A stretch of 64,000 bases of DNA from assembly GCF_014698035.1 (NCBI RefSeq), contig NZ_JACJSF010000001.1, positions 124,001 through 188,000 of the forward strand, read 5' to 3'. The notes below the pieces were generated by a model. It saw only the letters and a program-made list of their open reading frames with translations. It did no database searches and had not been told where the DNA came from. Below are positions 17,046 to 26,885 of this stretch, in pieces; within the stretch, counting starts at the first letter, position 1; each line of letters opens with the position of its first letter. The translations under genes were made by a program, and so were the position numbers. This DNA is from Desmonostoc muscorum FACHB-395. Its GTDB lineage: Bacteria > Cyanobacteriota > Cyanobacteriia > Cyanobacteriales > Nostocaceae.

Positions 17046-17476
17046 CGCATCAATCCCCTAATAACGATTCGGTAGTTAATTTTTAACTTTTGCAAAGTTA
17101 TGTAGCCTGCTTTTTGCTAATTCTTTCAGCTGCTTTATATAAAGCAGTAAAGTTTAGACTTCAATTTTAGTTGCCATTTTTCCGCAATGTTCACGCTGTT
17201 GTACAGATGGATTTTTCCTAACAATTGCGTCTCTTACGATGAGTAAGTATTATTTTTACATCAGACTAGTAAATATCTGGGGAAAAAAATATAACAAATC
17301 AACCAAAATCGGAAAATTACTTGATTTTTGAAAGAATTTTTCCGATCACACTTATTTACATCAAGAGAAGAAGCTTGATGTGACTAAGGGTTAGCGAGAA
17401 GCCACCCTTCAAAAACGCCGTCAGTGTAGCCCATCATCGATATCGACAACACATGATATTTTTCGTGTAGTATTTA
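17046..17476. other. intergenic, divergent promoters
   Basis: AT-rich region between the leftward metalloprotease and the rightward pentapeptide protein. The self-complementary TCATCGATATCGA-like stretch near 17435 is the only structure noticed. No gene seen. Confidence 0.4.
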
Positions 17477-19342
17477 TTGATACTATTTATTTTTGGCAAT
17501 GATAAGCAAAGTAACAGAGAAAAAATTTTAGTTCCAGATTATCAAAACAGTAATTTAAATGTAACAACGGACACAGAAATGTCAACATATTTATCTCAAG
17601 TTTGGCAACTGCTGAGAAATTATGTGAGGGATATAAGCTTACAAGAGATGCCAAAGACCACATCGGTGGAAACTAAAGTCGGTTTATCTCCAGGAAAAAG
17701 TATTAAAGTAAACAAAAGCGTTAAATTTGCTCAAGGTATACAGGAAGATTTATGGTTTCAAAGACTGCAAGAAAGCTTAGAAAAATGGACAATATCAAAT
17801 AGCAGTTTGACTTCTAAGATAGGCGATCGCATATCAGGCCCGCTACCATCAGAGTTATGCTTAAAAGTGTGCGATCGCCAGATGCATGAAGAGATTTATG
17901 ATTTACTAGGCACTGGAGCGCTGAAATTAGAAATAGTCAACCAAATAATGGAATTGGTTGCAAATAGTCAAAAGATTGACCCAAAATTGCTGTTCTGGCG
18001 GCTAGAAGATTTTTATCGTCGCTGGTGTCAGGGAGAATTTGTTGATGCTACACCAGATGATAACCTGCCTCAGAAAACAAAATTAAAGCTAGCAACTCAA
18101 AATATTGCGATCGGGCTGAGACAGATAGACATCTATACAGGGTTGAACGTACTGATTTTACTCTTAGAGTTACACCGCTACGCCCAAGAGCAAGATGAAC
18201 TCAAAGAAAAAATTACCTTCTATCCATCAGCCCAACCAGATACAGACAATTTTTTCACATCCCAACTGCTGCGGATCATTAACTATAGCGATGCCCTAGA
18301 CATTGGCAACTTTAGCAGTATAGTCGGGCAATTCCTCAAAGGTGGTAACTTTCGTAGTGCTTACTTAGGAGATGCCAACCTCACCGGGGCAGACTTTAGC
18401 GGTGCTGACCTCAGCCTTGCTTATCTCGGCGATGCCAACTTAACTGGCGTAAACTTCATAGGTGCTAACCTTAGCGGTGCCAACTTCGGCGATGCCAACC
18501 TCAGTGGGGCTAACCTCAGTGGTGCTAACCTCAGTGGTGCTGACCTCAGCAGCACTAACCTTAGTGGTGCTAACCTTAGCTGTGCCAACCTTAGCCGCGC
18601 TGACTTGAATCGCGCCGACCTTAGCAGTACCAACCTCAGCCGCGCCGACCTCAGCCGCGCCGACCTCAGCCGCGCTGACCTCAGCAGCACTAACCTGAAT
18701 CGCGCCGACCTCAGCAACGCCATCCTTTTTGGTGCGAATTTAAGTGAAGCCAACCTCAGCAATGTCAACCTTAACCATGCTGACCTCTGCCGCGCTGACC
18801 TCAGTGGTGCTGATTTGAGTCATGCCATCCTCAACGGTACTAACCTCAGCGACACAATTCTTTTCAGCACCAATCTTAGTGATGCCATCCTCATGGCTGC
18901 TGACCTTAGCTATGCCAAACTTAATGGTGCCAAACTAAACAATGCCAGACTTAACGGTGCAATGTTCTTAGGCGCAGACCTTAGCGGTGTAGACCTGAGT
19001 CGGGTAAGCCTCAACGAAGCCGACCTCAGTGGGGTAATTCTCAGCGAAGCCGACCTCAGTGGTGCCGATCTCACCGACGCGATCCTTTTCGGTACAGACT
19101 TCAGCTATGCCAACCTTAACAGCGCTAACCTCAGTGGCAGTAACCTGAGTGGTGCAATCCTCAATGGCGCGAATCTCAGCCACAGTAACCTAAGTTACGC
19201 CATTCTCAGTGGTGCAGACCTCAGTGATGCCAACATGGAAAAAATGACTTGGGGTAAAAAACAGCAATGGGAAGGTGTGCGGGGATTAAAGACAGCAGTT
19301 AATGTCCCGGAGGCATTGAAAGAAGAATTGGGGTTGAACTGA
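17477..19342 (+). CDS. pentapeptide-repeat protein
   Basis: Residues about 290-590 of 621 are a long run of A(D/N)LSx-type pentapeptides (for example ADLSRADLSRADLSRADLSS), which fold as a right-handed quadrilateral beta-helix. The first 270 residues are a non-repetitive, mostly helical domain I do not recognise, with ILRIINYSDALDIGNFSS before the repeats. The end (MTWGKKQQWEGVRGLKTAVN) is a typical cap in cyanobacterial members. Such proteins are abundant in Nostocales and mostly of unknown function; DNA-mimic and protein-scaffold roles are known for a few. The frame is open from TTG at 17477; ATG at 17579 is a reasonable alternative start (34 residues shorter), and neither has a clear ribosome-binding site. 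Confidence 0.88.
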   Translation: MILFIFGNDKQSNREKILVPDYQNSNLNVTTDTEMSTYLSQVWQLLRNYVRDISLQEMPKTTSVETKVGLSPGKSIKVNKSVKFAQGIQEDLWFQRLQESLEKWTISNSSLTSKIGDRISGPLPSELCLKVCDRQMHEEIYDLLGTGALKLEIVNQIMELVANSQKIDPKLLFWRLEDFYRRWCQGEFVDATPDDNLPQKTKLKLATQNIAIGLRQIDIYTGLNVLILLLELHRYAQEQDELKEKITFYPSAQPDTDNFFTSQLLRIINYSDALDIGNFSSIVGQFLKGGNFRSAYLGDANLTGADFSGADLSLAYLGDANLTGVNFIGANLSGANFGDANLSGANLSGANLSGADLSSTNLSGANLSCANLSRADLNRADLSSTNLSRADLSRADLSRADLSSTNLNRADLSNAILFGANLSEANLSNVNLNHADLCRADLSGADLSHAILNGTNLSDTILFSTNLSDAILMAADLSYAKLNGAKLNNARLNGAMFLGADLSGVDLSRVSLNEADLSGVILSEADLSGADLTDAILFGTDFSYANLNSANLSGSNLSGAILNGANLSHSNLSYAILSGADLSDANMEKMTWGKKQQWEGVRGLKTAVNVPEALKEELGLN

Positions 19343-19373
19343 GGGAACGTGGTGATATCTTTATCCTTGATTT

Positions 19374-19515
19374 CTCACTTGTGAGAAATCAAGGAGTGTG
19401 GGAGGTGTGGGAGGTGTGGGGGGTGTGGGGGGTGTGGGAGGATGGGGAAGAAATCTTACCCCCCACACTCCCCACACTGCTCTTCTCCCCACACTCCCCT
19501 GCCTACAGTATCGTG
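19374..19515. repeat. GTGTGGGAGG minisatellite with TTCTCACTTGTGAGAA palindrome, copy A
   Basis: The palindrome TTCTCACTTGTGAGAA (from 19374) is followed by tandem GTGTGGGRGG units and then by their complement (CCCCACACT units), so the whole element can fold back on itself. Related copies lie at about 22860-23000, 49802-49955 and 52276-52427. Open frames across these repeats are not genes. Confidence 0.75.
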
Positions 19516-19671
19516 AGAAATCCGGGTTTATTTATGTCCTTTGCGTCCTCAGCATCTCTGTTTTAAATTATTCAGATGCTACGGGATACTGATATTCAGG
19601 GGGCTATTATCCCGCTTGCTAGAGTGTAAGTCATTCACGTAGAATATAATGCCATTGTTGCGGCAGTTCTC

Positions 19672-20742
19672 ATGACTTCATCTGCGTCGTTTGACACATT
19701 AGAGTCTTTACAGGCGGATATCGCTGAATTGGTCGTTCGTCTACCGACATTAAAAAATCGGCAATTTATTCAGCAAGCACTTGCTACTATTGTTCGTCTT
19801 GCTGATACCGAAATTGAGCGTCTCGATTGGAAAATATTGTCGGCTGCGTTAGCAGATATGGAGCGAGGTTTCCAGCTTTTTTATGATTACCGACACGTTC
19901 GCAAAGTCACCATCTTCGGTTCTGCTCGTCTAGCGCCAGATACGCCAGAGTACCAAATGGCCCTTGAGTTTGCTCGCGCTGTTTCTCAATTAGGATTTAT
20001 GGTGATGACCGGCGGTGGCGGTGGAATCATGCAGGCGGGTCACGAAGGTGCTGGACGAGAAAATTCCTTTGGATTAAATATTCAATTACCCTTTGAACAA
20101 GAAGCAAACCCTTTTATAGAGGGCGATCCCAAGCTAATTATTTTCAAATATTTCTTTACTCGCAAGCTTTTTCTCCTCAAAGAAAGTGATGCTGTAGCCT
20201 TATTTCCGGGAGGCTTTGGCACTCAAGATGAAGCTTTTGAATGTATGACATTAAGCCAGAATGGTAAGTTTGGCCCAGTACCTCTAGTTTTAATTGACCA
20301 TCCTGGTGGTGATTACTGGCGGTCTTGGAGCGAATATATTGATAAGCAATTAGTCCAAAATGGTCTTGTCAGTCCTGAAGACCCCAGCCTTTACACGGTG
20401 ACAGACAACCTGGATGTGGCTTGTGACGCTATTACTCGTTTTTACCAGGTTTATCACTCCTGTCGATATGTAGGCGAGCAATTAGTCATCCGTCTGAAGA
20501 CAGATATATCAGACTATCTTGTAGAGCAACTCAATGCTGATTTCAGTGACATTATTGTTAAAGGACGGATTGAAAAAACTCAGGCATTACCTCAAGAAGC
20601 ACAAGATGAAACGGTTGAACTACCCCGCCTCATTTTGTACTTCAATCAACGCGACTTGGGGCGTTTGTATCAGATGATTGCCACAATTAACCAAATGGGT
20701 AATGTTTCATCAGAAGATGCAGCACACCCAGAAAGAAAGTAG
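19672..20742 (+). CDS. LOG family protein (Rossmann fold, TIGR00730-like)
   Basis: The 356-residue protein has VMTGGGGGIMQAGHEGAG (111-128) and PGGFGTQDEAFE (179-190). These are the phosphoribohydrolase motifs of the LOG (cytokinin-activating / 'lysine decarboxylase-like') family. LOG enzymes release the free base from nucleoside 5'-monophosphates. The N-terminal 75 residues and the C-terminal 90 residues are extensions beyond the minimal LOG fold, typical of the longer bacterial group, so cytokinin chemistry should not be assumed. It is monocistronic, with a weak hairpin (GGGTGGA / TCCACCC) just after the stop. Confidence 0.87.
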   Translation: MTSSASFDTLESLQADIAELVVRLPTLKNRQFIQQALATIVRLADTEIERLDWKILSAALADMERGFQLFYDYRHVRKVTIFGSARLAPDTPEYQMALEFARAVSQLGFMVMTGGGGGIMQAGHEGAGRENSFGLNIQLPFEQEANPFIEGDPKLIIFKYFFTRKLFLLKESDAVALFPGGFGTQDEAFECMTLSQNGKFGPVPLVLIDHPGGDYWRSWSEYIDKQLVQNGLVSPEDPSLYTVTDNLDVACDAITRFYQVYHSCRYVGEQLVIRLKTDISDYLVEQLNADFSDIIVKGRIEKTQALPQEAQDETVELPRLILYFNQRDLGRLYQMIATINQMGNVSSEDAAHPERK

Positions 20743-21302
20743 AGTTTAGGGGTGGATTTCTCCACCCGTATCCCAATATTTTTGACAGCCTTCACAGGCT
20801 TATTGCCAGTTTAATATCTTTGGGATCGCTAAAGATTTGACTCTATGAGAGCGACATAATAACGCAGGCGATCGCAACAAACTTCTCACCACTCCAATGT
20901 CCTTTTTTCAGTTTATCTCAGGCTAGATAGACGAAAAAAATGTTGGATGATTTTGATGTCTTCATAATTTAACTTACTGATATGTCTGCTTTAGGATGAC
21001 TTTGAAAGAGGTATTGAAGAGAAATTTCCAATGTATCTAAATTATTATCAATTTTTTAATAAAAAGTGATGAAATATGAAGAGTCAATTCGCTTTGCCTC
21101 CTTTATACTGGCTTTCAAGAGACGTGGCTTTTAGAGTCAGTGTTTTTTTGTAAAAAGTATAACGAAAATCATGTGATTCACCTTACTTTCAGATGTCTAA
21201 TGCACTAGTTATTGTGACTCAATGCTGATCTGCATAAAAAAGCGTGTATATTAGCACAGGAAATAATATAGAACATCCTAAACACATATAGAGGAATAAA
21301 AT
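20743..21302. other. intergenic region
   Basis: It holds a short hairpin at 20750-20767 (GGGTGGA-TTTC-TCCACCC), possibly the end of the LOG transcript, then AT-rich DNA. GAGG at 21291 precedes the dacB start. No gene seen. Confidence 0.45.
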
Positions 21303-22625
21303 ATGCTGGAATTATTGGGTTCAGGTTTGGTGTCACTCTGGCTGGAAATGGCCGGGGTACAAATCAAGCCTCTAGATGCCTTAGATGCTTTAACTTGGCA
21401 AAGTAGCCCTGGTTTAGTTCTTGCCCCCGATCCCAATCCAACTGGGGCAACTACGGTGCAAGAATATCTGAAAAAGCTCATCACATCAAAAGTGGTGGCG
21501 CAAAATCTGGCTGAAAGTCAAGGCATTTGGATGCAGTCGGGCCCAATGCTGATGGCAAATCACCAAGGTACGACACCTCTCCCTGCTGCCTCTTTAACCA
21601 AAATTGCCACTTCACTAGTTGCTTTGAAAACTTGGGGCCCAGATTACCAATTTGATACTTTGGTGAGTATCACTGGGCCAGTGGTAAATGGAGTTGTGCA
21701 GGGCGATTTGGTGATTACAGGCGGTGGCGATCCTTTGTTTGTTTGGGAAGAAGCGATCGCTCTTGGTAATACTCTCAATCAAATGGGCATCAAGCAGATA
21801 AAGGGAAATTTGATCATTAATGGCACTTTTGCCATGAATTTCCAACGGCAGCCGATGCTGGCAGGTATGATGCTCAAGCAAACACTAAATCGTGCAACTT
21901 GGGGCCGCCCCGCTATTTATACACACTCCATCATGGCTAAGGGAACGCCCAAGCCTCAAGTAGTCATTTCGGGTACGGTGAAAGTTGAGGCACAACCAAA
22001 CCCCCAACAAACTTTGTTACTGCGTCATCGCTCGTTACCCTTGAAGCAACTAATCAAGGAAATGAATGTTTACAGTAACAACGATATGGCAGAGATGCTA
22101 GCAGATTCAGTGGGAGGAGCAGCTGTAGTCCAATCCACTGCTGCTAACCTTGCGAGAGTGCCACAAGTGGAAATTCAGTTAATCAATGGTTCTGGACTAG
22201 GCCCCGAAAATCGCATTTCCCCCAGGGCTGTTTGTGCGATGTTTATGGCCATTCAAAGTGAGGCATCTGCCCATCAGCTAAATCTGAGTGACTTGTTCCC
22301 CATGTCTGGGTTTGATCACCGAGGAACAGTACACAGCAGACACATTCCCCTTGCTACTGTGATCAAAACTGGCACTCTTAGAGATGTAAGTGCTTTAGCA
22401 GGAGTTATGCCCACACGCGATCGCGGTTTGGTTTGGTTTGCTATTATCAATCGTGGTACAAATGTTTGGGGTTTGCGGACTGGACAAGACCAACTACTGC
22501 AAAGTGTTGTAAAACAGTTACAACTACCTTTAACCGTTCCTACTGCTCTCATTCCCCACTCAGCAATCAACTCTTTACCCCAGCTAGGTGCAATCAGTCG
22601 GAATGAAATTTTATTCAAAAGTTAG
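21303..22625 (+). CDS. dacB: D-alanyl-D-alanine carboxypeptidase/endopeptidase (PBP4, peptidase S13)
   Basis: The 440-residue protein carries the three penicillin-binding motifs in order: SLTK (97-100), YSNND (SxN, near residue 258) and IKTGTL (near 356). This matches the S13 family, which trims the terminal D-alanine and can hydrolyse D-Ala-meso-DAP cross-links in periplasmic peptidoglycan. The N-terminus (MLELLGSGLVSLWLEMAGVQ) is moderately hydrophobic but not a textbook signal peptide. The gene stands alone. Typical S13 proteins have a large insertion between SxxK and SxN; here the spacing of about 160 residues is consistent with that. Confidence 0.9.
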   Translation: MLELLGSGLVSLWLEMAGVQIKPLDALDALTWQSSPGLVLAPDPNPTGATTVQEYLKKLITSKVVAQNLAESQGIWMQSGPMLMANHQGTTPLPAASLTKIATSLVALKTWGPDYQFDTLVSITGPVVNGVVQGDLVITGGGDPLFVWEEAIALGNTLNQMGIKQIKGNLIINGTFAMNFQRQPMLAGMMLKQTLNRATWGRPAIYTHSIMAKGTPKPQVVISGTVKVEAQPNPQQTLLLRHRSLPLKQLIKEMNVYSNNDMAEMLADSVGGAAVVQSTAANLARVPQVEIQLINGSGLGPENRISPRAVCAMFMAIQSEASAHQLNLSDLFPMSGFDHRGTVHSRHIPLATVIKTGTLRDVSALAGVMPTRDRGLVWFAIINRGTNVWGLRTGQDQLLQSVVKQLQLPLTVPTALIPHSAINSLPQLGAISRNEILFKS

Positions 22626-23096
22626 TTCATCATCCGATCGGGTTTTGAACCAAAAGTGAGTATGGGTGTCCCACATCTCCTTTTATCAGTGTCACTACTT
22701 TGAAACTTCTAGTTTTATTAGCAATCCAAAAGTTTTATTGATGGGTAAAAACCGAACTTGTAAAGGGTGAATGTCCATAATAGCTTTTGGGTTAAATTTT
22801 CCATTAACTTGATTATAGGTAAATCGTAAAATGCCATAACCACACTATTCCCGAATTTCTCACGTATTGTGTGGTTCGGGTGGGGAGTGTGGGAGGTGTG
22901 GGAGGTGTGGGAGGCAATGCAGCGTTCATTGATGTGCAGTTATTCAATTCCTCCTCTTTCTCCCCACACTCACGCTCATTTCTCACTTGTGAGAAATCCA
23001 GGAATTGGGAAGGCAGGCGAAACCTGAAGTAAAAATAACTGTAAATAGATTTGTCACGACTAAGCAACAATTAAGCTTATAAATTAGGTTGTGATT
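22626..23096. other. intergenic with minisatellite copy B
   Basis: No gene seen. About 22860-23000 hold a GTGTGGGAGG tandem tract, then CCCCACACTCAC, and end with the TTCTCACTTGTGAGAAATCC palindrome. This is the same family as copy A but with the palindrome on the other side. Confidence 0.6.
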
Positions 23097-24314
23097 ATGC
23101 GATTTCCCAAATTAACCAGATCCATACGTCAACTCAGTAGTTATGTTTTAGCGATCGCGCTCGGAGTTGTGCTAACGGTTAGCACATTGCAGGTGTTGCC
23201 CTCCCAAGCCGAACCCGCACCCCCAATAACAGATGCAGATACTTCACAATTGATTGCCCAACGACAATCACCAGCCACGGGTGCGATCGGTACTAGTAGC
23301 TTTGTCACCGCAGCAGTGAATCGTGTCGGTTCAGCAGTTGTTCGCATTGATACTGAGCGAACAATTACTCGTCGCGTTGATCCATTTATGGAAGACCCAT
23401 TTTTCCGTCGGTTTTTTGGTGACGGTTTCTCCCAACAAATGCCGCCTTCTGAGCAGTTACGCGGTTTAGGCTCAGGTTTCATTATTGACAAGAGCGGCTT
23501 AGTTATGACTAACGCTCATGTGGTCGATAAGGCTGACAAGGTAACAGTCCGACTCAAAGATGGCCGCACCTTTGAAGGGAAAGTTCAAGGCATTGATGAA
23601 GTTACAGATTTGGCAGTAGTCAAGATTAACGCTGGTAACGATTTACCAGTCGCACCCTTGGGTTCTTCTACTAATGTCCAAGTCGGAGATTGGGCGATCG
23701 CAGTTGGTAATCCTTTAGGATTTGATAACACCGTTACTTTGGGAATTGTCAGTACGCTCAAACGTTCCAGTGCCCAAGTTGGCATTAGCGACAAACGCTT
23801 AGACTTCATTCAAACTGATGCCGCTATTAACCCAGGTAACTCTGGCGGGCCGCTATTAAATGGCCAAGGTGAAGTAATTGGCATTAACACAGCAATTCGT
23901 CCCGACGCGATGGGTATTGGGTTTGCCATTCCTATTGATAAAGCGAAAGCGATCGCAGCGCAACTGCAACGTGATGGCAAAGTTGCTCACCCCTATTTAG
24001 GTGTGCAAATGCTAACTTTAACACCCGATCTTGCCAAGCAAAATAACACCGATCCCAACTCTCCGATTCAAATACCAGAAATTAATGGTGTTTTTGTAAT
24101 GCGAGTAGTTCCCAATTCTCCAGCTGCATCTGCCGGTATCCGGCGCGGGGATGTAATTCTGCAAGTTGATGGTAAAGCTATTACCAGCGCTGAACAATTG
24201 CAGAACGTTGTGGAAGACAGTCGTCTTGGTCAAGTATTACAGGTGAAAGTGCAACGGGGCAATCAGACACAGCAGCTTTCAATCCGTACAGCCGAGTTGC
24301 AAAATGCTTCGTAG
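23097..24314 (+). CDS. HtrA/Deg-family periplasmic serine protease
   Basis: About 405 residues with an N-terminal signal/anchor (ends ...[10 protein letters not shown]). It has a trypsin-like domain and one C-terminal PDZ domain ([20 protein letters not shown]). Counting from the ATG, the catalytic triad is His141 (TNAHVVD), Asp171 (VTDLAVV) and Ser249 (NPGNSGGPL). Cyanobacterial HhoA/HhoB/HtrA proteases degrade damaged proteins in the periplasm and thylakoid lumen; which of the three this is cannot be decided here. The GTG at 23091 is in frame two codons earlier; I chose the ATG. Small hairpins follow the stop (24332-24346 and 24360-24379). Confidence 0.92.
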   Translation: MRFPKLTRSIRQLSSYVLAIALGVVLTVSTLQVLPSQAEPAPPITDADTSQLIAQRQSPATGAIGTSSFVTAAVNRVGSAVVRIDTERTITRRVDPFMEDPFFRRFFGDGFSQQMPPSEQLRGLGSGFIIDKSGLVMTNAHVVDKADKVTVRLKDGRTFEGKVQGIDEVTDLAVVKINAGNDLPVAPLGSSTNVQVGDWAIAVGNPLGFDNTVTLGIVSTLKRSSAQVGISDKRLDFIQTDAAINPGNSGGPLLNGQGEVIGINTAIRPDAMGIGFAIPIDKAKAIAAQLQRDGKVAHPYLGVQMLTLTPDLAKQNNTDPNSPIQIPEINGVFVMRVVPNSPAASAGIRRGDVILQVDGKAITSAEQLQNVVEDSRLGQVLQVKVQRGNQTQQLSIRTAELQNAS

Positions 24315-24331
24315 GAGCAATAGTTAAAAGG

Positions 24332-24500
24332 GCGGTTATAAACCGCGTCTACACAAACAAAACCCACCTCCGTGGGTTTCAAAGCCTTAATTTTTTCTTA
24401 GTCCGCGGAGGCGGACTTTGCCTGTGTAGCCAAGCCATTGCGTTGGGCGGCTCTGCCGACTTGTTCGCGCAGCGTCTCCGACAGGAGAAGCAAGTGGCGC
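24332..24500. repeat. cluster of short hairpins and CGCAGCGTCTC repeat
   Basis: Three perfect small stems follow each other: GCGGTT-ATA-AACCGC (24332-24346), AAACCCAC-CTCC-GTGGGTTT (24360-24379) and GTCCGC-GGAG-GCGGAC (24401-24416). A copy of the dispersed CGCGCAGCGTCTC element follows near 24460. The second stem is the best candidate terminator for htrA or the convergent MBL gene. Confidence 0.6.
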
Positions 24501-24515
24501 GCGAATTCCATTCGC

Positions 24516-25421
24516 TTAAAGCTTACCAACAGCTAAAACTAGACCTTCATGGGCTAATACTGCTTCAGGAAAGGCAGATTTAATATCGACTTGAACCCGA
24601 TCAAGAAAATCATCATGGTCATCTGGGTGATGATGAGAAATAGCTAGCCGTTGCACACCAGCATTCAAAGCTGCATTCACCGCAGCTTGCCAGAGTAAAT
24701 CAGCAGAGTCATGGTTGTGAGACGTAGGGGGAGTGTAAGTGGCATTGGCAATCAGCAAATCAACGCCTTTAATAAACTCTAAAATCCGCTCTCGCTCCAC
24801 TTGATCGGCATTTTGGTGCAAATCCGTGACGTAGGCAACACTATAATCTTGCCAACTAACTCGGTAGCCAACTGAGCGCTGAGTTTGATTGATTAATGCG
24901 GTTGTAATGATGACATCATCTAGCTTTACATCACTGTCTGGAATGAGATTGTAAAACTGCAACTCCGACTGCATTACCTGTAAAGGATAAGGAAAGTGGG
25001 GCTGGAGCATCTGATCGTACAGACATTGTTTGATTGAGGCACTATTTGAGGCAGCTGTGCCGTAAATATGAAAGCAATTTTCTCCAATAAATGCAGGAGC
25101 AAAAAAGGGAAACCCTTGAATTCGGTTTGATTGGCAGTTGGTAAAAAATAAATGGGCTTGTATTGGCTGTTGTAGTTCTTGCCAAGTTTTACCCAATATG
25201 CGTAAACCAGTGCCACCATCAAAAATCAAGCGTTTTCCACCTACAGCCATTTCTACACAAGCAGTATTACCACCATAGCGGTTGGTGCTGGTGTCTGGGG
25301 TAGGAATCAAACCCCGTACACCCCAAAATTGCACAATAAACTCACCTGCTGGTCTACTTGGCAGGGTAGCAGACTTTTCAGGTATGTAGCTTTGGGAATC
25401 CGACAACTCAAAATTTGACAT
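24516..25421 (-). CDS. metallo-beta-lactamase-fold protein with degenerate metal site
   Basis: The 301-residue protein follows the MBL/RNase Z-like layout: FIVQFWGVRG, RYGGNTACVE and IFDGGTGLR. In the active relatives the next segment reads THxHxDHxxGxPFF. Here it reads TNCQSNRIQGFPFF (94-107), so the first histidine-aspartate-histidine metal ligands are gone. A late HHHPDDHDD remains. The protein may have lost hydrolase activity or use a different site. It begins 11 bp after panD and is probably co-transcribed with it. No function can be assigned. Confidence 0.8.
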   Translation of the reverse strand: MSNFELSDSQSYIPEKSATLPSRPAGEFIVQFWGVRGLIPTPDTSTNRYGGNTACVEMAVGGKRLIFDGGTGLRILGKTWQELQQPIQAHLFFTNCQSNRIQGFPFFAPAFIGENCFHIYGTAASNSASIKQCLYDQMLQPHFPYPLQVMQSELQFYNLIPDSDVKLDDVIITTALINQTQRSVGYRVSWQDYSVAYVTDLHQNADQVERERILEFIKGVDLLIANATYTPPTSHNHDSADLLWQAAVNAALNAGVQRLAISHHHPDDHDDFLDRVQVDIKSAFPEAVLAHEGLVLAVGKL

Positions 25422-25432
25422 TTTCCTTCAAA

Positions 25433-25816
25433 TTAGACCTTAACGAGCAGGTCATCGTAGCGCCGAACTTCCAACAGCCTGTTTTTTTCGTCCACAATGA
25501 CTACCGTAGGAGAGTAATTTTTTAACTCTTCTGGAGTGAACTGCCCGTAAGTCATTATAATCAAGCGATCGCCAATAATGCCTAGACGTGCCGCACCCCC
25601 ATTTAGCTCAATTACTCCTGAATGGGCTGGAGCCGGGATCGCATAAGTAATAAAACGCTGACCGTTGGCACTATTAACTACTTGCACTTGCTCATAAGGT
25701 AAGATCCCAGCTTTTTCCAAAAGGATTTCATCGATGCTGATACTACCCACGTAGTTGATATTCGCCCCCGTAAGGGTGCAATTATGAATTTTTGCCAAAA
25801 GGAGAGTACGCTGCAT
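25433..25816 (-). CDS. panD: aspartate 1-decarboxylase (pyruvoyl-dependent)
   Basis: The 127-residue proenzyme makes beta-alanine from L-aspartate for pantothenate and CoA synthesis. [20 protein letters not shown] is diagnostic, and the self-cleavage site is Gly24-Ser25 in YVGSISID. Ser25 becomes the pyruvoyl group. Catalytic Lys9, Tyr22 and the NGGAARLG loop are present. It is the usual length for the family. The MBL-fold gene follows 11 bp downstream on the same strand. Confidence 0.96.
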
Positions 25817-25867
25817 TTTGGTTTAGGATTTGGTGGCAGTTTCGTAACAAATGAAATTTATGAGTAG

Positions 25868-25887
25868 AGACGCGATTAATCGCGTCT
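25868..25887. repeat. 20-bp perfect palindrome, second copy of the 14014 element
   Basis: AGACGCGATTAATCGCGTCT is self-complementary and equals the core of the palindrome at 14014-14035. It lies upstream of panD. A run of AACTCCTAACTCCTAACTC-type repeats follows (about 25920-25945). Confidence 0.65.
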
Positions 25888-25952
25888 GTAAAGGAGTTAG
25901 GATTGAGGAATAAAAATTTATAACTCTTAACTCCTAACTCCTAACTCTTCTA

Positions 25953-26465
25953 TTATCCTCTATAAGCTTTGACGGATTTTTCTACTAAAGCTGCAACCTT
26001 GTCCACATCTTGCCAACCGAGAATTTCAGTCACCTTTTTTTCCAAATTTTTATAACTACGGAAAAATTCGGCAATTTCATCTAAGCGGTGTGGCGCTACG
26101 TCTTTCAGGGATTTTACCTGAGTGTAGCGGGGATCTTTGTCAGGAACACAAAGGATTTTTTCATCGCGATCGCCACCGTCAATCATCTCCAAGAAGCCAA
26201 TTGGTCGCGCAGCAATAATACAGCCTGGAAAGGTTGGCTCGTCAATTATGACCATACCATCCAGGGGATCGCCATCTTCAGCCAAAGTATTGGGCACAAA
26301 GCCGTAATCATAAGGATATTTTACCGAGGAATAAAGTACTCGGTCTAGAGCAAAAGCTTCTAGTTCCTTGTCGTATTCGTATTTATTTTTACTTCCGCCA
26401 GTAATTTCAATCAGAACGTTGATTAAACCGGGTTTCGGTTGGGCAGGAATACGAGATAAATCCAC
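25953..26465 (-). CDS. ppa: inorganic pyrophosphatase (family I)
   Basis: The 170-residue soluble enzyme hydrolyses pyrophosphate and pulls biosynthetic reactions forward. It has the signature DGDPLDG (64-70) with the three metal-binding aspartates, [11 protein letters not shown] (50-60) and KYEYDKE (28-34) near the start. Length is normal for bacterial hexameric enzymes. It is monocistronic, starting at ATG 26465. Confidence 0.96.
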   Translation of the reverse strand: MDLSRIPAQPKPGLINVLIEITGGSKNKYEYDKELEAFALDRVLYSSVKYPYDYGFVPNTLAEDGDPLDGMVIIDEPTFPGCIIAARPIGFLEMIDGGDRDEKILCVPDKDPRYTQVKSLKDVAPHRLDEIAEFFRSYKNLEKKVTEILGWQDVDKVAALVEKSVKAYRG

Positions 26466-26555
26466 AAAAAAGTCCTCTGATAACAGTGAATCATGGGGGC
26501 ACTCAGTCAGCTTCGCTCCCCGTGTAGAATTTTAGGGCAATATGGATCTCTGATG

Positions 26556-26695
26556 GGGAATTGGGAATTGGGAATGGGAAAGAGGACAAGGGGACAAGGA
26601 GAATTCGGGACAAGGGGAAAGACTTGTTGTAAGTTCTAAACTTTTGTCCCCTTGTCCCTCTGCTCCCCTGCCTCCCTTGTCCTCCTCATCTAACC
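26556..26695. repeat. GGGACAAGG-type inverted repeat
   Basis: GGGAATTGGGAATGGGAAAG is followed by several GGGGACAAGG units, then (after a spacer) by CCCCTTGTCCCTCTGCTCCC, so the region can fold back. Non-coding Nostoc-type repeat upstream of ppa. Confidence 0.55.
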
Positions 26696-26709
26696 ACTCC
26701 TCTGAAAAA

Positions 26710-26750
26710 TGGAAAAAGCGTTGCGAAGTTACTTCGCAACGCTTTTTCCA
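26710..26750. terminator. perfect 41-nt inverted repeat, probable terminator
   Basis: TGGAAAAAGCGTTGCGAAGT (26710-26729) is the exact complement of 26731-26750, with a single central base. On the minus strand the stem ends in CGCTTTTTCCATTTTTC, resembling an intrinsic terminator for the small gene at 26886-27074. A perfect 20-bp stem this tight is uncommon. Confidence 0.65.
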
Positions 26751-26885
26751 AGAGGGTATTATTTTCTCCCGCCCTTGATTGCTGTTAGGGAGATTTCTGC
26801 CCCTACTCTGTCAAGACACCCGAAACCTGGAGTCACACGATACAACTTCAGGTTATTCCTGATGAAATACTACTGGAAAACTTTA

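Noticed and set aside
18421-19183. Long Leu/Arg/Ala-rich and Val/Thr-rich frames antisense to the pentapeptide gene
   Set aside because: The repeated codon pattern of the pentapeptides keeps other frames open; they are shadows of the real gene.
19381-19592. Val/Gly/Trp-rich short frames in the GTGTGGGAGG tract
   Set aside because: They are translations of a minisatellite; the same false frames appear at about 49794-50000 and 52252-52474.
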